Shown here: positions 32,553-40,080 of the stretch, piece after piece
Position numbering within the stretch: the first letter of the stretch is position 1
Layout: each line of letters opens with the position of its first letter
Assembly (NCBI GenBank): GCA_046537875.1
Contig: JBKHJZ010000010.1
Span: 1-40,516 of the forward strand
Reading direction: 5' to 3'
DNA: 40,516 nt
Origin: JBKHJZ01 sp046537875
Lineage (GTDB): Bacteria > Actinomycetota > Acidimicrobiia > Acidimicrobiales > VFJN01
The notes under the pieces: generated by a model
Told to the model about the DNA's origin: nothing
The model's input: the letters and a program-made list of their open reading frames with translations, nothing else
Databases searched by the model: none
Program-made: the position numbers and the translations under genes

Positions 32553-33482
32553 ATGAGCATCCGACATCGTCCAACCCATCTCGTCCTCGCCGCGTTGCTC
32601 GTGGCCGGCGCACTGGCCGGGTGTGGCGACGACGACGCGTCCGACGACGCCTCGGACGAGGTGTCGACCGACCCGGCGCGCTCCGGTGCTTCGTCCGGAG
32701 GCGGTGCCGACGACACCGACGGGCCCGCATCGCTCACGGTGACGCTGGTGGAGCGCGACGGGGGCTACGCCTTCCAGCTGCCCGCGTCGGTGGAAGCGGG
32801 CGCCACCCGCATCACGCTCGTCAACGAGGGCAGCGAGGACCACCACGCCCAGCTGTTCAGGCTGAACCCGGACGCGACCATCGACGATCTGCGGGAGGCG
32901 CTGGCGTCCGGTGACCCGGTCGCCGCCCTGCCGCTCGGCAGCTACGAGGGCGGCACCTCGGTCGTCGGTCCCGGAGAGACCTCGCGGGCCGACGCGGTGG
33001 TCGACCTCACCGAGGGCACGTGGGCGCTGATCTGCTTCATCGAGGACCCGGGCGGCGTCCCCCACATGGCGAACGGGATGCTGCAGCCCTTCGAGGTGGT
33101 CGCGGCCGAGGAACCGGCCGAGTTGCCGGAGGCGGACGCCGAGCTCACGCTGCTCGACTACGGGTTCGCCGGTCCCGAGTCGGTCCCGGGTGACGCCGTG
33201 CTCGAGCTGACCAACGCCTCCGAGGTCGAGCCCCACGAGATGGTGATCGCCCGCCTCGACGACGGTGCGACCCCGGACGACGTTCTCGCGGCGCTGGGCG
33301 AGGAGTCGGAGCCCCCGATGACGCCCGTCGGAGGTGTCCAGGCCCTCCTGCCGGGTGCCGGCCAACGCGTGCAGCTCGATCTCGAGCCGGGCGAGTACGT
33401 GATCGCCTGCGGCATCCCGTCGATCCTCGACGGCGTGCCACACGTGGAGAAGGGCATGGTCGGAACCCTCACGGTCACGTAG
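32553..33482 (+). CDS. Lipoprotein with two cupredoxin-like domains
   Basis: 309 residues. The lipobox LAGC places C24 as the lipidated residue; an acidic Ser-rich linker follows to about 58. Two related beta domains (about 60-183 and 195-309) each show a His, then a Cys-His-Met group as in type 1 copper sites: H97/H98, C161, H171, M176 in the first, and H228, C286, H297, M302 in the second. Cys-to-His spacing is 10 and 11 and His-to-Met is 5 in both, so the ligand loop is longer than in plastocyanin. Copper binding is inferred. ATG 32553 has GAGGAGG 4 bases upstream. A PDZ sensor kinase gene follows after 28 bases. Confidence 0.82.
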   Translation: MSIRHRPTHLVLAALLVAGALAGCGDDDASDDASDEVSTDPARSGASSGGGADDTDGPASLTVTLVERDGGYAFQLPASVEAGATRITLVNEGSEDHHAQLFRLNPDATIDDLREALASGDPVAALPLGSYEGGTSVVGPGETSRADAVVDLTEGTWALICFIEDPGGVPHMANGMLQPFEVVAAEEPAELPEADAELTLLDYGFAGPESVPGDAVLELTNASEVEPHEMVIARLDDGATPDDVLAALGEESEPPMTPVGGVQALLPGAGQRVQLDLEPGEYVIACGIPSILDGVPHVEKGMVGTLTVT

Positions 33483-33495
33483 CGCGACCGAGGGC

Positions 33496-33501
33496 TACGC
33501 T
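33496..33501 (+). promoter_or_regulatory. Leaderless -10 box of the sensor kinase gene
   Basis: TACGCT ends 9 bases before ATG 33511, giving the kinase its own promoter next to the lipoprotein gene. Confidence 0.45.
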
Positions 33502-33510
33502 GCGGCCACG

Positions 33511-35790
33511 ATGGAGCGGTCCGCTCCGATCCAGCCAGTCGCCGGCCCGGGCGGCGGGTCCGCCGTGCGGCGGGGCCGGGTGGTCGCGGGCGTGGTGATC
33601 ATGTTCGTCCTCGGCGGGGTCGCCCTCGGTGTCCGGGTGGCGACCCCGACCGACGGCAGCGTGCAGGTGCTCACCGGGGGACGCCACCGTGAGGGCGGTG
33701 TGGAGGTCGGGAGGGTGTCCGCGGGCGAGCTGCAACCGGGCGACGTGGTGGTGGCCATCGACGGCGACCGCCTCGACGGGGTGCCGCCGCTGAGGACACC
33801 GAGCGCCTGGCAGACGGGCGAGACGCTCACCTACGAGGTCCGGCGGGGCGGTGAGCAGGTCGACGTGGAGGTGCGGTTGGAGGATGCGTCGCTCGGTGCG
33901 ATCGCCCGCCACTGGGGCACGACCGCGTTCGTCGCCGGCTTCTGGCTGCTCGCCGGCTACACGTTCCTCCGGCGCAGCCGGGACCCCGGGCCGGCGGCTC
34001 TGTTCCTCGCCGCCACCGGGATCGGGGTCAGCAGCCTTCCGTTCCTCGTGGGCGTCGATGTGCTGGCCCTCAGCGGGGGCCCGGTCGCCTGGACCTGGGC
34101 GATCTGCACGGTCGGCGTCTACACGGTCGGCTGGGCCGCGATGCTCGTGTTCGCGCTGCGCTTTCCGGCGTCGCATCCGATCGCGATGCGCCGCGGCCCG
34201 GTGCGGTGGGCGGGTGCGGCGCCGTTCATCGTGCTCGCCCCGTTCGTCGCGGTGGGGCTGGTGGCGGGCGGCCCCTCGTTCCTCGGATGGCTGATGATCG
34301 GCACCACCGCGGTGGCGGGCTCCACGGTCGTGATGGTCACCGGCATCGGTCTGTCGACCTACCGGCGGAGCGCCGACCCGGAGGTGCGCCAGCAGCTTCG
34401 CTGGCTCCTGGTCGGTGCGGTGGTCTCGGCGTCGGCCGTCCTGGCGGGCTGGTTGGTACCCGAGCTGATCAGCGGCGACTCGCTGCTTCCCCGCCAGGCG
34501 ATCGGGGTGGCGGGCCTGCCCCTCGTGGCCGGGCTCGGTGTCTCGGTGCTGTGGTTCCGCCTCTTCGACGTCGAGACCGTCGTCAACCGGTCGCTCGTCT
34601 ACGCGTCGTTGACCGCAGTGGCGATCGGTGTCTACGGGCTGGTGGTCTGGGTGCTCGGCGTGACAGTGACCGAGCGGGGGGCTCCGCTGGCGGCGACGGC
34701 GGTGGTGGCGGTGCTGGTGTCGCCGCTGCGCACGCGCCTCCAGCGGGCGGTCAACCGGCTCATGTACGGCGACCGCGACGACCCCTACCGGGTGCTGACC
34801 CGACTGGGCCGCTCGCTGGAGGCGACCCTGGCGCCGGACGAGGCCGTGACCGTGGCCGTGAGGACCATCGCCCACGCGCTACGGCTGCCGTTCGTGGCGG
34901 TGGACCGGGTCGGGATCGATCGCGCCCGTGAGCGTGTCGCGGCACACGGGGAGCCCCGGGGGGCAGGCGATCCGGATCTCGTGGAGGTGCCGTTGGTGCA
35001 CGCGGGACGGATCGGCGGTTGGCTGGCGGTCGCGCCGCGCTCCCCCCGCGAGCCGCTGAGCGTGACCGATCGCTCGCTGCTCGAGGACCTTGCTCGGCAG
35101 GTCGCCGGCGTCGTCGAGGCGGCGCGGCTCACTGCGGATCTGCGGCGGTCACGCGAGCGGCTCGTCACGGCGCGCGAGGAGGAGCGGCGCCGCCTCCGCC
35201 GTGACCTGCACGACGACCTGGGGCCGGCGCTGGCCGGGCTGGCGCTTCGCCTCGACCACGCCCGGCGACGGGTGCACGACGACCCGGACACGGTCGCTGC
35301 GAGCCTCGGAACGCTGGGTGCGCAGGCGCGGGGGGCGCTGGCCGGCGTCCGCGAGCTGGTCGAGGGGCTCCGCCCACCGGCGCTGGACGAGCTCGGCCTG
35401 GGCGGCGCCCTGCGTGACCACGCGTCCCGGTTGGGCGGCCGCGATGGAAGCGCGACCAGCATCGACATCGAGGTCGACGGGACGCTCGACGGCACGCTGC
35501 CCGCGGCAGTCGAGGTGGCCGCCTTCCGCATCGCCGCCGAGGCGATGACGAACGCGGTCCGCCACGCGTCGGCCCGGACGTGTCGGGTGCGGGTCGCGGC
35601 CGGGGACTCCCTCGACCTCGAGGTCGTGGACGACGGCTGCGGCCTCCCCGCCGAGCCCCGGCCGGGCGTGGGGCTCGACTCGATGGTCGAGCGGGCCGAG
35701 GAGCTGGGCGGGACCGTCAGCGTGGCGCCGCACCACCCGGGCACCCGGGTCGCCGCATCGCTGCCCCTTTCCCCGGAGGTCCGCGCATGA
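33511..35790 (+). CDS. NarL-type sensor histidine kinase with PDZ domain
   Basis: 759 residues. The first helix is about 28-45, then an extracytoplasmic PDZ-like domain (about 55-130, VSAGELQPGDVVVAIDGDRL). Several membrane helices follow (about 132-395), then a GAF-like region (430-540). The HisKA_3 domain has phospho-accepting H567 in RRDLHDDLGPALAG, and a HATPase with EAMTNAVRHA and DDGCGL follows. This architecture, with an early PDZ domain, is unusual for NarL-type kinases. The stop overlaps the response-regulator ATG (ATGA). Confidence 0.9.
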   Translation: MERSAPIQPVAGPGGGSAVRRGRVVAGVVIMFVLGGVALGVRVATPTDGSVQVLTGGRHREGGVEVGRVSAGELQPGDVVVAIDGDRLDGVPPLRTPSAWQTGETLTYEVRRGGEQVDVEVRLEDASLGAIARHWGTTAFVAGFWLLAGYTFLRRSRDPGPAALFLAATGIGVSSLPFLVGVDVLALSGGPVAWTWAICTVGVYTVGWAAMLVFALRFPASHPIAMRRGPVRWAGAAPFIVLAPFVAVGLVAGGPSFLGWLMIGTTAVAGSTVVMVTGIGLSTYRRSADPEVRQQLRWLLVGAVVSASAVLAGWLVPELISGDSLLPRQAIGVAGLPLVAGLGVSVLWFRLFDVETVVNRSLVYASLTAVAIGVYGLVVWVLGVTVTERGAPLAATAVVAVLVSPLRTRLQRAVNRLMYGDRDDPYRVLTRLGRSLEATLAPDEAVTVAVRTIAHALRLPFVAVDRVGIDRARERVAAHGEPRGAGDPDLVEVPLVHAGRIGGWLAVAPRSPREPLSVTDRSLLEDLARQVAGVVEAARLTADLRRSRERLVTAREEERRRLRRDLHDDLGPALAGLALRLDHARRRVHDDPDTVAASLGTLGAQARGALAGVRELVEGLRPPALDELGLGGALRDHASRLGGRDGSATSIDIEVDGTLDGTLPAAVEVAAFRIAAEAMTNAVRHASARTCRVRVAAGDSLDLEVVDDGCGLPAEPRPGVGLDSMVERAEELGGTVSVAPHHPGTRVAASLPLSPEVRA

Positions 35791-36482
35791 CCGCGGGGCT
35801 GAGGGTGCTGATCGTGGAGGATCACCCGATCTACCGCGACGGCCTGGCCGACACGTTGAGCTCGGCACCGGGCATCGAGGTGGTCGCCACGGCCGACTCC
35901 GGCGAGGCGGCGCTCGAGCTGGTCGCCGCCGACGCGCCCGACGTGGTCCTGATGGATGTGAGCCTGCCCGGCATCAGCGGCGTCGAGGCGACCGCGGCGG
36001 TGCTCGACGCGGCGCCGGACGCAGGGGTGCTCGTGCTGACGATGTACCGGGAGGAGGAGCTGCTGTTCTCGGCCATGCGAGCGGGAGCACGCGGCTACCT
36101 CCTCAAGGGGGCCTCCGGCGACGACATCGTGCGCGCGGTCCGCAGCGTGGGTGCCGGGGAGGCCGTGTTCGGCGAGGGAGTGGCCGAGCGGGTGCTCCGA
36201 CACTTCGCCTCCGGCCGCCCGGCGCCCGAGCCGTTCCCGGACCTGACCGGCCGCGAGCGTCAGGTGCTCGAGCTGCTGGCCCGGGGCCTCCCGAACCGTG
36301 ACATCGCGAGCCTGCTGTTCGTCAGCGACAAGACGGTCCGCAACAACGTCTCGAACATCCTGACGAAGCTGCAGGTGACCGATCGCGGCCAGGCGATCGT
36401 GGCCGCCCGCGAGGCCGGGTTGGCGCCACGTGAGAGCGATCGCGCGCCCGGGGAACGGGCCGGCGGCAGCCCCGACAGGTGA
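35787..36482 (+). CDS. NarL/FixJ-family response regulator
   Basis: 231 residues. Receiver domain 1-120 with acidic E11/D12, phospho-acceptor D57 (VVLMDVSLPG) and the conserved Lys in YLLKGAS. The C-terminal LuxR-type helix-turn-helix is LTGRERQVLELLARGLPNRD and SDKTVRNNVSNILTKL. It is co-translated with the PDZ kinase and is its evident partner. Targets are unknown; the cupredoxin lipoprotein and DUF72 genes flank it. Confidence 0.95.
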   Translation: MTAGLRVLIVEDHPIYRDGLADTLSSAPGIEVVATADSGEAALELVAADAPDVVLMDVSLPGISGVEATAAVLDAAPDAGVLVLTMYREEELLFSAMRAGARGYLLKGASGDDIVRAVRSVGAGEAVFGEGVAERVLRHFASGRPAPEPFPDLTGRERQVLELLARGLPNRDIASLLFVSDKTVRNNVSNILTKLQVTDRGQAIVAAREAGLAPRESDRAPGERAGGSPDR

Positions 36483-36600
36483 CGCCTCCCGCAGCTACGG
36501 CGGCCCGTCGTCGTCCCACCGCCGCCGCGGGTGCTGCGCTCTGCGCCGCCCGGCCCGCGCACGACGAGTCCGGGTGCCCGGTCCCGGGAATGGCTGACGC

Positions 36601-37542
36601 ATGAGCGAGGAGCTCCCGCTCGGGCCGGTGCTGCACCTGGGCGATGCCGAGGTCCGGGTGGGCACGGCCTCGTGGGCAGAGCGGACCCTGGTGCGCGAGA
36701 CCGACTGGTACCCGAAGCGGTCGATGAGCGCCGCCGAGCGGCTGGCGTACTACGGGGCGCGCTTCTCGATCGTCGAGGCCGACAGCACCTACTACCGGCC
36801 GCCGTCCCGCAACCTGACCGGCGGCTGGGCCGAGCGGACGCCCGAGGGCTTCCGCATGAACATCAAGGCCTACTCGCTGCTGACCGGCCACCCGACGAAG
36901 CCGGAGACGCTCTGGCCGGACGTCGCCGAGGCGCTCGACCCCGAGGCGAGGGACAAGCGCAACGTCTACCCGCACCACCTGCCCGACGACGCGGTCGACG
37001 AGGTGTGGGACCGGTTCGCCGACGCACTGGTGCCCCTGCGCGAGGCCGGGAAGCTGGGGGCGGTCCTGCTGCAGTATCCCCCGTGGTTCACGCCGAAGCG
37101 CTCGAACCGCGAGGAGCTGGCCCGGGCGCGCGAGCGCCTGGGCGACCTGCAGCTCTGTGTCGAGCTGCGCTCCCCCCGGTGGTTCCGGCCGGACGACCTC
37201 GACCGCACGCTGCGCTGGCTCGCCGACCACGACCTGGCCTGCGTCTCGGTCGACGCGCCCGAGGTGTCCGGGCTGCCACGGGAGGCCATGGCGACGACCG
37301 ACCTGGCGGTCGTCCGCTTCCACGGCCGTTCCGACGAGACCTGGTCGGGGCGGGCGGCCACCGCGGCCGAGCGGTTCCGCTACCTCTACGACCGCCGGGA
37401 GCTGCGGCCGTGGGTCGGCCGCGTGCAACAGCTGGCCGACCAGACCCGGGAGGTCCACGTGCTGATGAACAACTGCTACCGCGACTTCGGGGTGCGCAAC
37501 GCCGCCGACATGGTTGACCTGCTGTCCGAGGCGGCCGACTGA
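36601..37542 (+). CDS. DUF72 (YecE-like) protein
   Basis: 313 residues of the DUF72 TIM-barrel family. VRVGTASWAERTLV, FSIVEADSTYYRPPS, FRMNIKAYSLLTGHP and VLMNNCYRDFGVRNA match the family pattern (GTSGW, E-x-N-s-T-F-Y, K-A, NN...). Biochemical role unknown. ATG 36601 overlaps the end of the upstream context GACGCATG, with no ribosome-binding site of note. It follows the response regulator by 118 bases. Confidence 0.9.
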   Translation: MSEELPLGPVLHLGDAEVRVGTASWAERTLVRETDWYPKRSMSAAERLAYYGARFSIVEADSTYYRPPSRNLTGGWAERTPEGFRMNIKAYSLLTGHPTKPETLWPDVAEALDPEARDKRNVYPHHLPDDAVDEVWDRFADALVPLREAGKLGAVLLQYPPWFTPKRSNREELARARERLGDLQLCVELRSPRWFRPDDLDRTLRWLADHDLACVSVDAPEVSGLPREAMATTDLAVVRFHGRSDETWSGRAATAAERFRYLYDRRELRPWVGRVQQLADQTREVHVLMNNCYRDFGVRNAADMVDLLSEAAD

Positions 37543-37587
37543 CCCGACGCCGGGCCGTCCTGCGGCGGGCCGGTCGGGTTCGCTCGC

Positions 37588-37609
37588 TTGACCAGCCAGT
37601 CAATAGAGT
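37588..37609 (+). promoter_or_regulatory. TetR-type palindrome and -10 box of the dehydrogenase gene
   Basis: TTGAC (37588-37592), CAGCCA, GTCAA (37599-37603) is a perfect inverted repeat directly abutting TAGAGT (37604-37609), which ends 8 bases before ATG 37618. A 16-base palindrome over the promoter is typical of TetR-family repressors of acyl-CoA metabolism. No regulator gene is adjacent. Confidence 0.65.
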
Positions 37610-37617
37610 CCCGCGGC

Positions 37618-38400
37618 ATGGACCTCAACGGGATCTCTGCCATGGTCACCGGCGGCGCCTCGGGCCTGGGCGCCGCCACCGCCCGCTCGCTCAGCGCCCG
37701 GGGTGCCAAGGTGCTCATCGCCGACCTCGACCGCCAACAGGACAAGGGCGATGCCGTCGCCAAGGAGATCGGCGGGGCGTTCGTGCCGTGCGACGTCACC
37801 AAGACCGACCAGATCATCGCCGCCGTGGACGCCGCCCGCGAGCTCGGCCCGCTGCGGGCGCTGGTCACCGCCGCCGGCATCGGCTGGGCCACCCGCACCA
37901 TCGGCAAGGACGGCCAGTACGAGTCGGCGCACGACCTCGGCCTCTTCAAGACGGTCGTCGACATCAACCTGATCGGCACCTTCGACTGCATCCGGCTGGC
38001 CGCGACGGCCATGTCGCAGACCGAGCCGCTCACCGACGGCGAGCGTGGGGCCATCGTGACCGTGGCCTCGGTGGCCGCGTTCGACGGCCAGATCGGCCAG
38101 GCCAGCTACTCGGCCTCGAAGGGCGGCGTGGTCGGCATGACCCTGCCGGTCGCCCGCGACCTGGCTGCCGTGGGCGTGCGGGTGAACTGCATCGCCCCCG
38201 GGCTCATCGACACCCCGATCTACGGCCAGGGTGAGGCGAGCGAGCAGTTCAAGGAGAAGCTGAAGCGCGACGTCCTGTTCCCCAAGCGCCTGGGCAGCGC
38301 CGACGAGTTCGCCTCGATGGCGACCGAGCTGGTCTCGAACAGCTACATGAACGCCGAGGTCATCCGTCTCGACGGCGGCGTGCGGATGCAGCCGAAGTGA
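37618..38400 (+). CDS. SDR-family dehydrogenase, HSD10-like
   Basis: 260 residues, a classical short-chain dehydrogenase. The NAD-binding motif is TGGASGLGAATA, D36-region ADLD suggests NAD over NADP, and catalytic residues are in VASVAAFDGQIGQASYSASK (Ser, Tyr, Lys). The wording and the C-terminal LVSNSYMNAEVIRLDGGVRM match 17-beta-HSD10/3-hydroxy-2-methylbutyryl-CoA dehydrogenases, so a 3-hydroxyacyl-CoA substrate is likely. The start is fixed by the promoter. Its 3' end overlaps the convergent HAD gene by 41 bases. Confidence 0.9.
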   Translation: MDLNGISAMVTGGASGLGAATARSLSARGAKVLIADLDRQQDKGDAVAKEIGGAFVPCDVTKTDQIIAAVDAARELGPLRALVTAAGIGWATRTIGKDGQYESAHDLGLFKTVVDINLIGTFDCIRLAATAMSQTEPLTDGERGAIVTVASVAAFDGQIGQASYSASKGGVVGMTLPVARDLAAVGVRVNCIAPGLIDTPIYGQGEASEQFKEKLKRDVLFPKRLGSADEFASMATELVSNSYMNAEVIRLDGGVRMQPK

Positions 38401-39076
38401 CCGGCGGCGTCCCGGGCTGGCGCGGCGGCACGTGCACGAGTCCGGGCGTCCCCCGCCGGCCCACCCACGACGGGTGGTCGGCCAGGGCGAGCAGCTCGGC
38501 GTCCCCCGCCGAGTCGCCGTAGGCCCACAGCTCCACGTCGGTGGCGGGTCCGAACCGCTCAGCCGTCCAGCCGAGCAGGCGTGCCGCCTTCTCGGGGCCC
38601 CGGGTGTTCGCCCCGCCCACGACGCCGCCGGTGAGGACGCCGTCGCCGTCGACCGCCAGCTCCACCGCCAGCACCGCGTCGATCCCGAGGTCCTGCGCGA
38701 GGGGGCGGAGGTAGGCACCGAGCGACGCCGAGACCAGCAGCACCGCATGGTTGCTCGCCTGGTGCCAGCGCAGGCGGTCGAGGACCTCGGGCCGCAGCCC
38801 CCGGTGCAGCTCGGCGGCGTACGCGGCGCCCAGCTGCTCGAGCCGCTCGGCGGGCCAGCCCCGGAACAGCTGGTCGATGGCGGCGACCTTCAGGACGTCG
38901 CGGTCCCGCGTGCGCCGCGTGGCCGCGGCCACCGCGCGGGCGACGCGGTGGCCGCCGCACGTGCGCCGGAGGAAGGGCAGCAGCGTGTCGCGCCGCGTGA
39001 GCGTGCCGTCGAAGTCGAACGCCGCGACCCCGGGTCGCGTCGGCGCCGGGCCGGCCGGGGTGCCGTCGGTGTTCAT
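38360..39076 (-). CDS. HAD-superfamily subfamily IB phosphatase
   Basis: 238 residues. Motif I is AFDFDGTLT (D21 nucleophile, D23), motif II the Ser in LLVSASLGAYL, the Lys in RGPEKAARL and motif III YGDSAGDAELL. Subfamily IB includes phosphoserine phosphatase-like and lipid-linked phosphatases; the substrate is not clear. ATG 39076 overlaps the stop of the epimerase gene (ATGA). The last residues (about 14, Arg/Ser-rich) are encoded within the overlap with the SDR gene and may be dispensable. Confidence 0.88.
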   Translation of the reverse strand: MNTDGTPAGPAPTRPGVAAFDFDGTLTRRDTLLPFLRRTCGGHRVARAVAAATRRTRDRDVLKVAAIDQLFRGWPAERLEQLGAAYAAELHRGLRPEVLDRLRWHQASNHAVLLVSASLGAYLRPLAQDLGIDAVLAVELAVDGDGVLTGGVVGGANTRGPEKAARLLGWTAERFGPATDVELWAYGDSAGDAELLALADHPSWVGRRGTPGLVHVPPRQPGTPPVTSAASARRRRDG

Positions 39077-39978
39077 CCCGGCCGGCCGAGCACGGCTCGC
39101 AATGCGTCCTCGATCTCCGGGTGCGAGAACGCGAAGCCGGCGTCGGTGAGGATCCGGGGAACGACACGCAGGCTGCCGAGCAGCAGCTCGTCCGCCATTT
39201 CGCGCCCGGCGACGAGCCTCGGGCCGAACGCCGGCACGGTGACGAGCGTAGGGCGGTGGAGCACGCGGCCGAGCGCGTGCGTGAGCTCTGCGTTGGTGAC
39301 CGGGTTCGGCGCGACCACGTTGACGGGTCCCGTCACGGAGTCGTCGTCCATCAGGAAGCGCAGAGCGGCAACCTCGTCGTCGAGGGCGATCCAGCTCATC
39401 CACTGCCGGCCCGAGCCCATCCGCCCACCGAGGAGCAGGCGGAAGAGCGGAACCAGCCGGGGGAGCATGCCACCGTGGGCCGCGAGCACCACACCGCTGC
39501 GCGCGTGGACGGTCCGGATACCTGCATCGACGGCGGGTTGAGCCGCTGCCTCCCAGGCCTCGACCACGTCCGCCATGTAGCCGTCTCCCGGGTCGCTGGC
39601 CTCGGTGAGCACCTCGTCGCCCCGGTTGCCGTAGAAATGGACGCCCGACGCCGAGACGAGCACGCTGGGCGGTGGATCGAGGCCGGCGACGGTTCGGGCG
39701 ATCAGGCACGTGCCCCGGGTGCGGCTCTCGAGGATCTCCCGCTTGCGCGCCGCAGACCAGCGCTTGTCGCCGATGCCGGCGCCGGCCAGGTGGACCACCG
39801 CATCCACACCGCCGAGCGCAGCCGCGTCGATCGTGCCGTCCGCGGGGTCCCAGCGGATCGCACCGGGGTCGTCCGACGGTCGCCGCACAAGCGGCCGGAC
39901 CGCGTGGCCGTCGCTGCGGAGCGATCGGGTGAGCGCGCTGCCGATCAACCCACTGGACCCGGTTACGGCGACCTGCAC
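39073..39978 (-). CDS. TIGR01777-family NAD-dependent epimerase-like protein (YfcH-like)
   Basis: 301 residues. The Rossmann motif is AVTGSSGLIGSALTRSL. VVHLAGAGIGDKRWSAARK, SASGVHFYGNRGDEVLTE and WMSWIALDDEVAAL are hallmarks of the TIGR01777 (YfcH/SulA-like) group, extended SDRs of poorly known function. Start GTG 39978 has AGGAGG 6 bases upstream. Co-translated with the HAD phosphatase downstream. Confidence 0.92.
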   Translation of the reverse strand: MQVAVTGSSGLIGSALTRSLRSDGHAVRPLVRRPSDDPGAIRWDPADGTIDAAALGGVDAVVHLAGAGIGDKRWSAARKREILESRTRGTCLIARTVAGLDPPPSVLVSASGVHFYGNRGDEVLTEASDPGDGYMADVVEAWEAAAQPAVDAGIRTVHARSGVVLAAHGGMLPRLVPLFRLLLGGRMGSGRQWMSWIALDDEVAALRFLMDDDSVTGPVNVVAPNPVTNAELTHALGRVLHRPTLVTVPAFGPRLVAGREMADELLLGSLRVVPRILTDAGFAFSHPEIEDALRAVLGRPG

Positions 39979-40009
39979 GGATCCCTCCTGAGGCGCTCGT
40001 CGAGCCAGT

Positions 40010-40015
40010 ACCGTA
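40010..40015 (-). promoter_or_regulatory. Candidate -10 box of the epimerase-phosphatase operon
   Basis: TACGGT on the minus strand, 31 bases upstream of GTG 39978. Unlike most promoters here it would give a short leader with a ribosome-binding site. Confidence 0.4.
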
Positions 40016-40040
40016 CGGCGAGACGGCAGGTCGCGCTCAA

Positions 40041-40054
40041 CTCCTGGGGAGGAG
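40041..40054 (-). terminator. Small stem-loop
   Basis: CTCCT-GGGG-AGGAG, 27 bases downstream of the stop of the partial gene at the right edge. Weak terminator candidate. Confidence 0.3.
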
Positions 40055-40080
40055 CAGCGGCGTGCGAGCGCCAGGCGATC

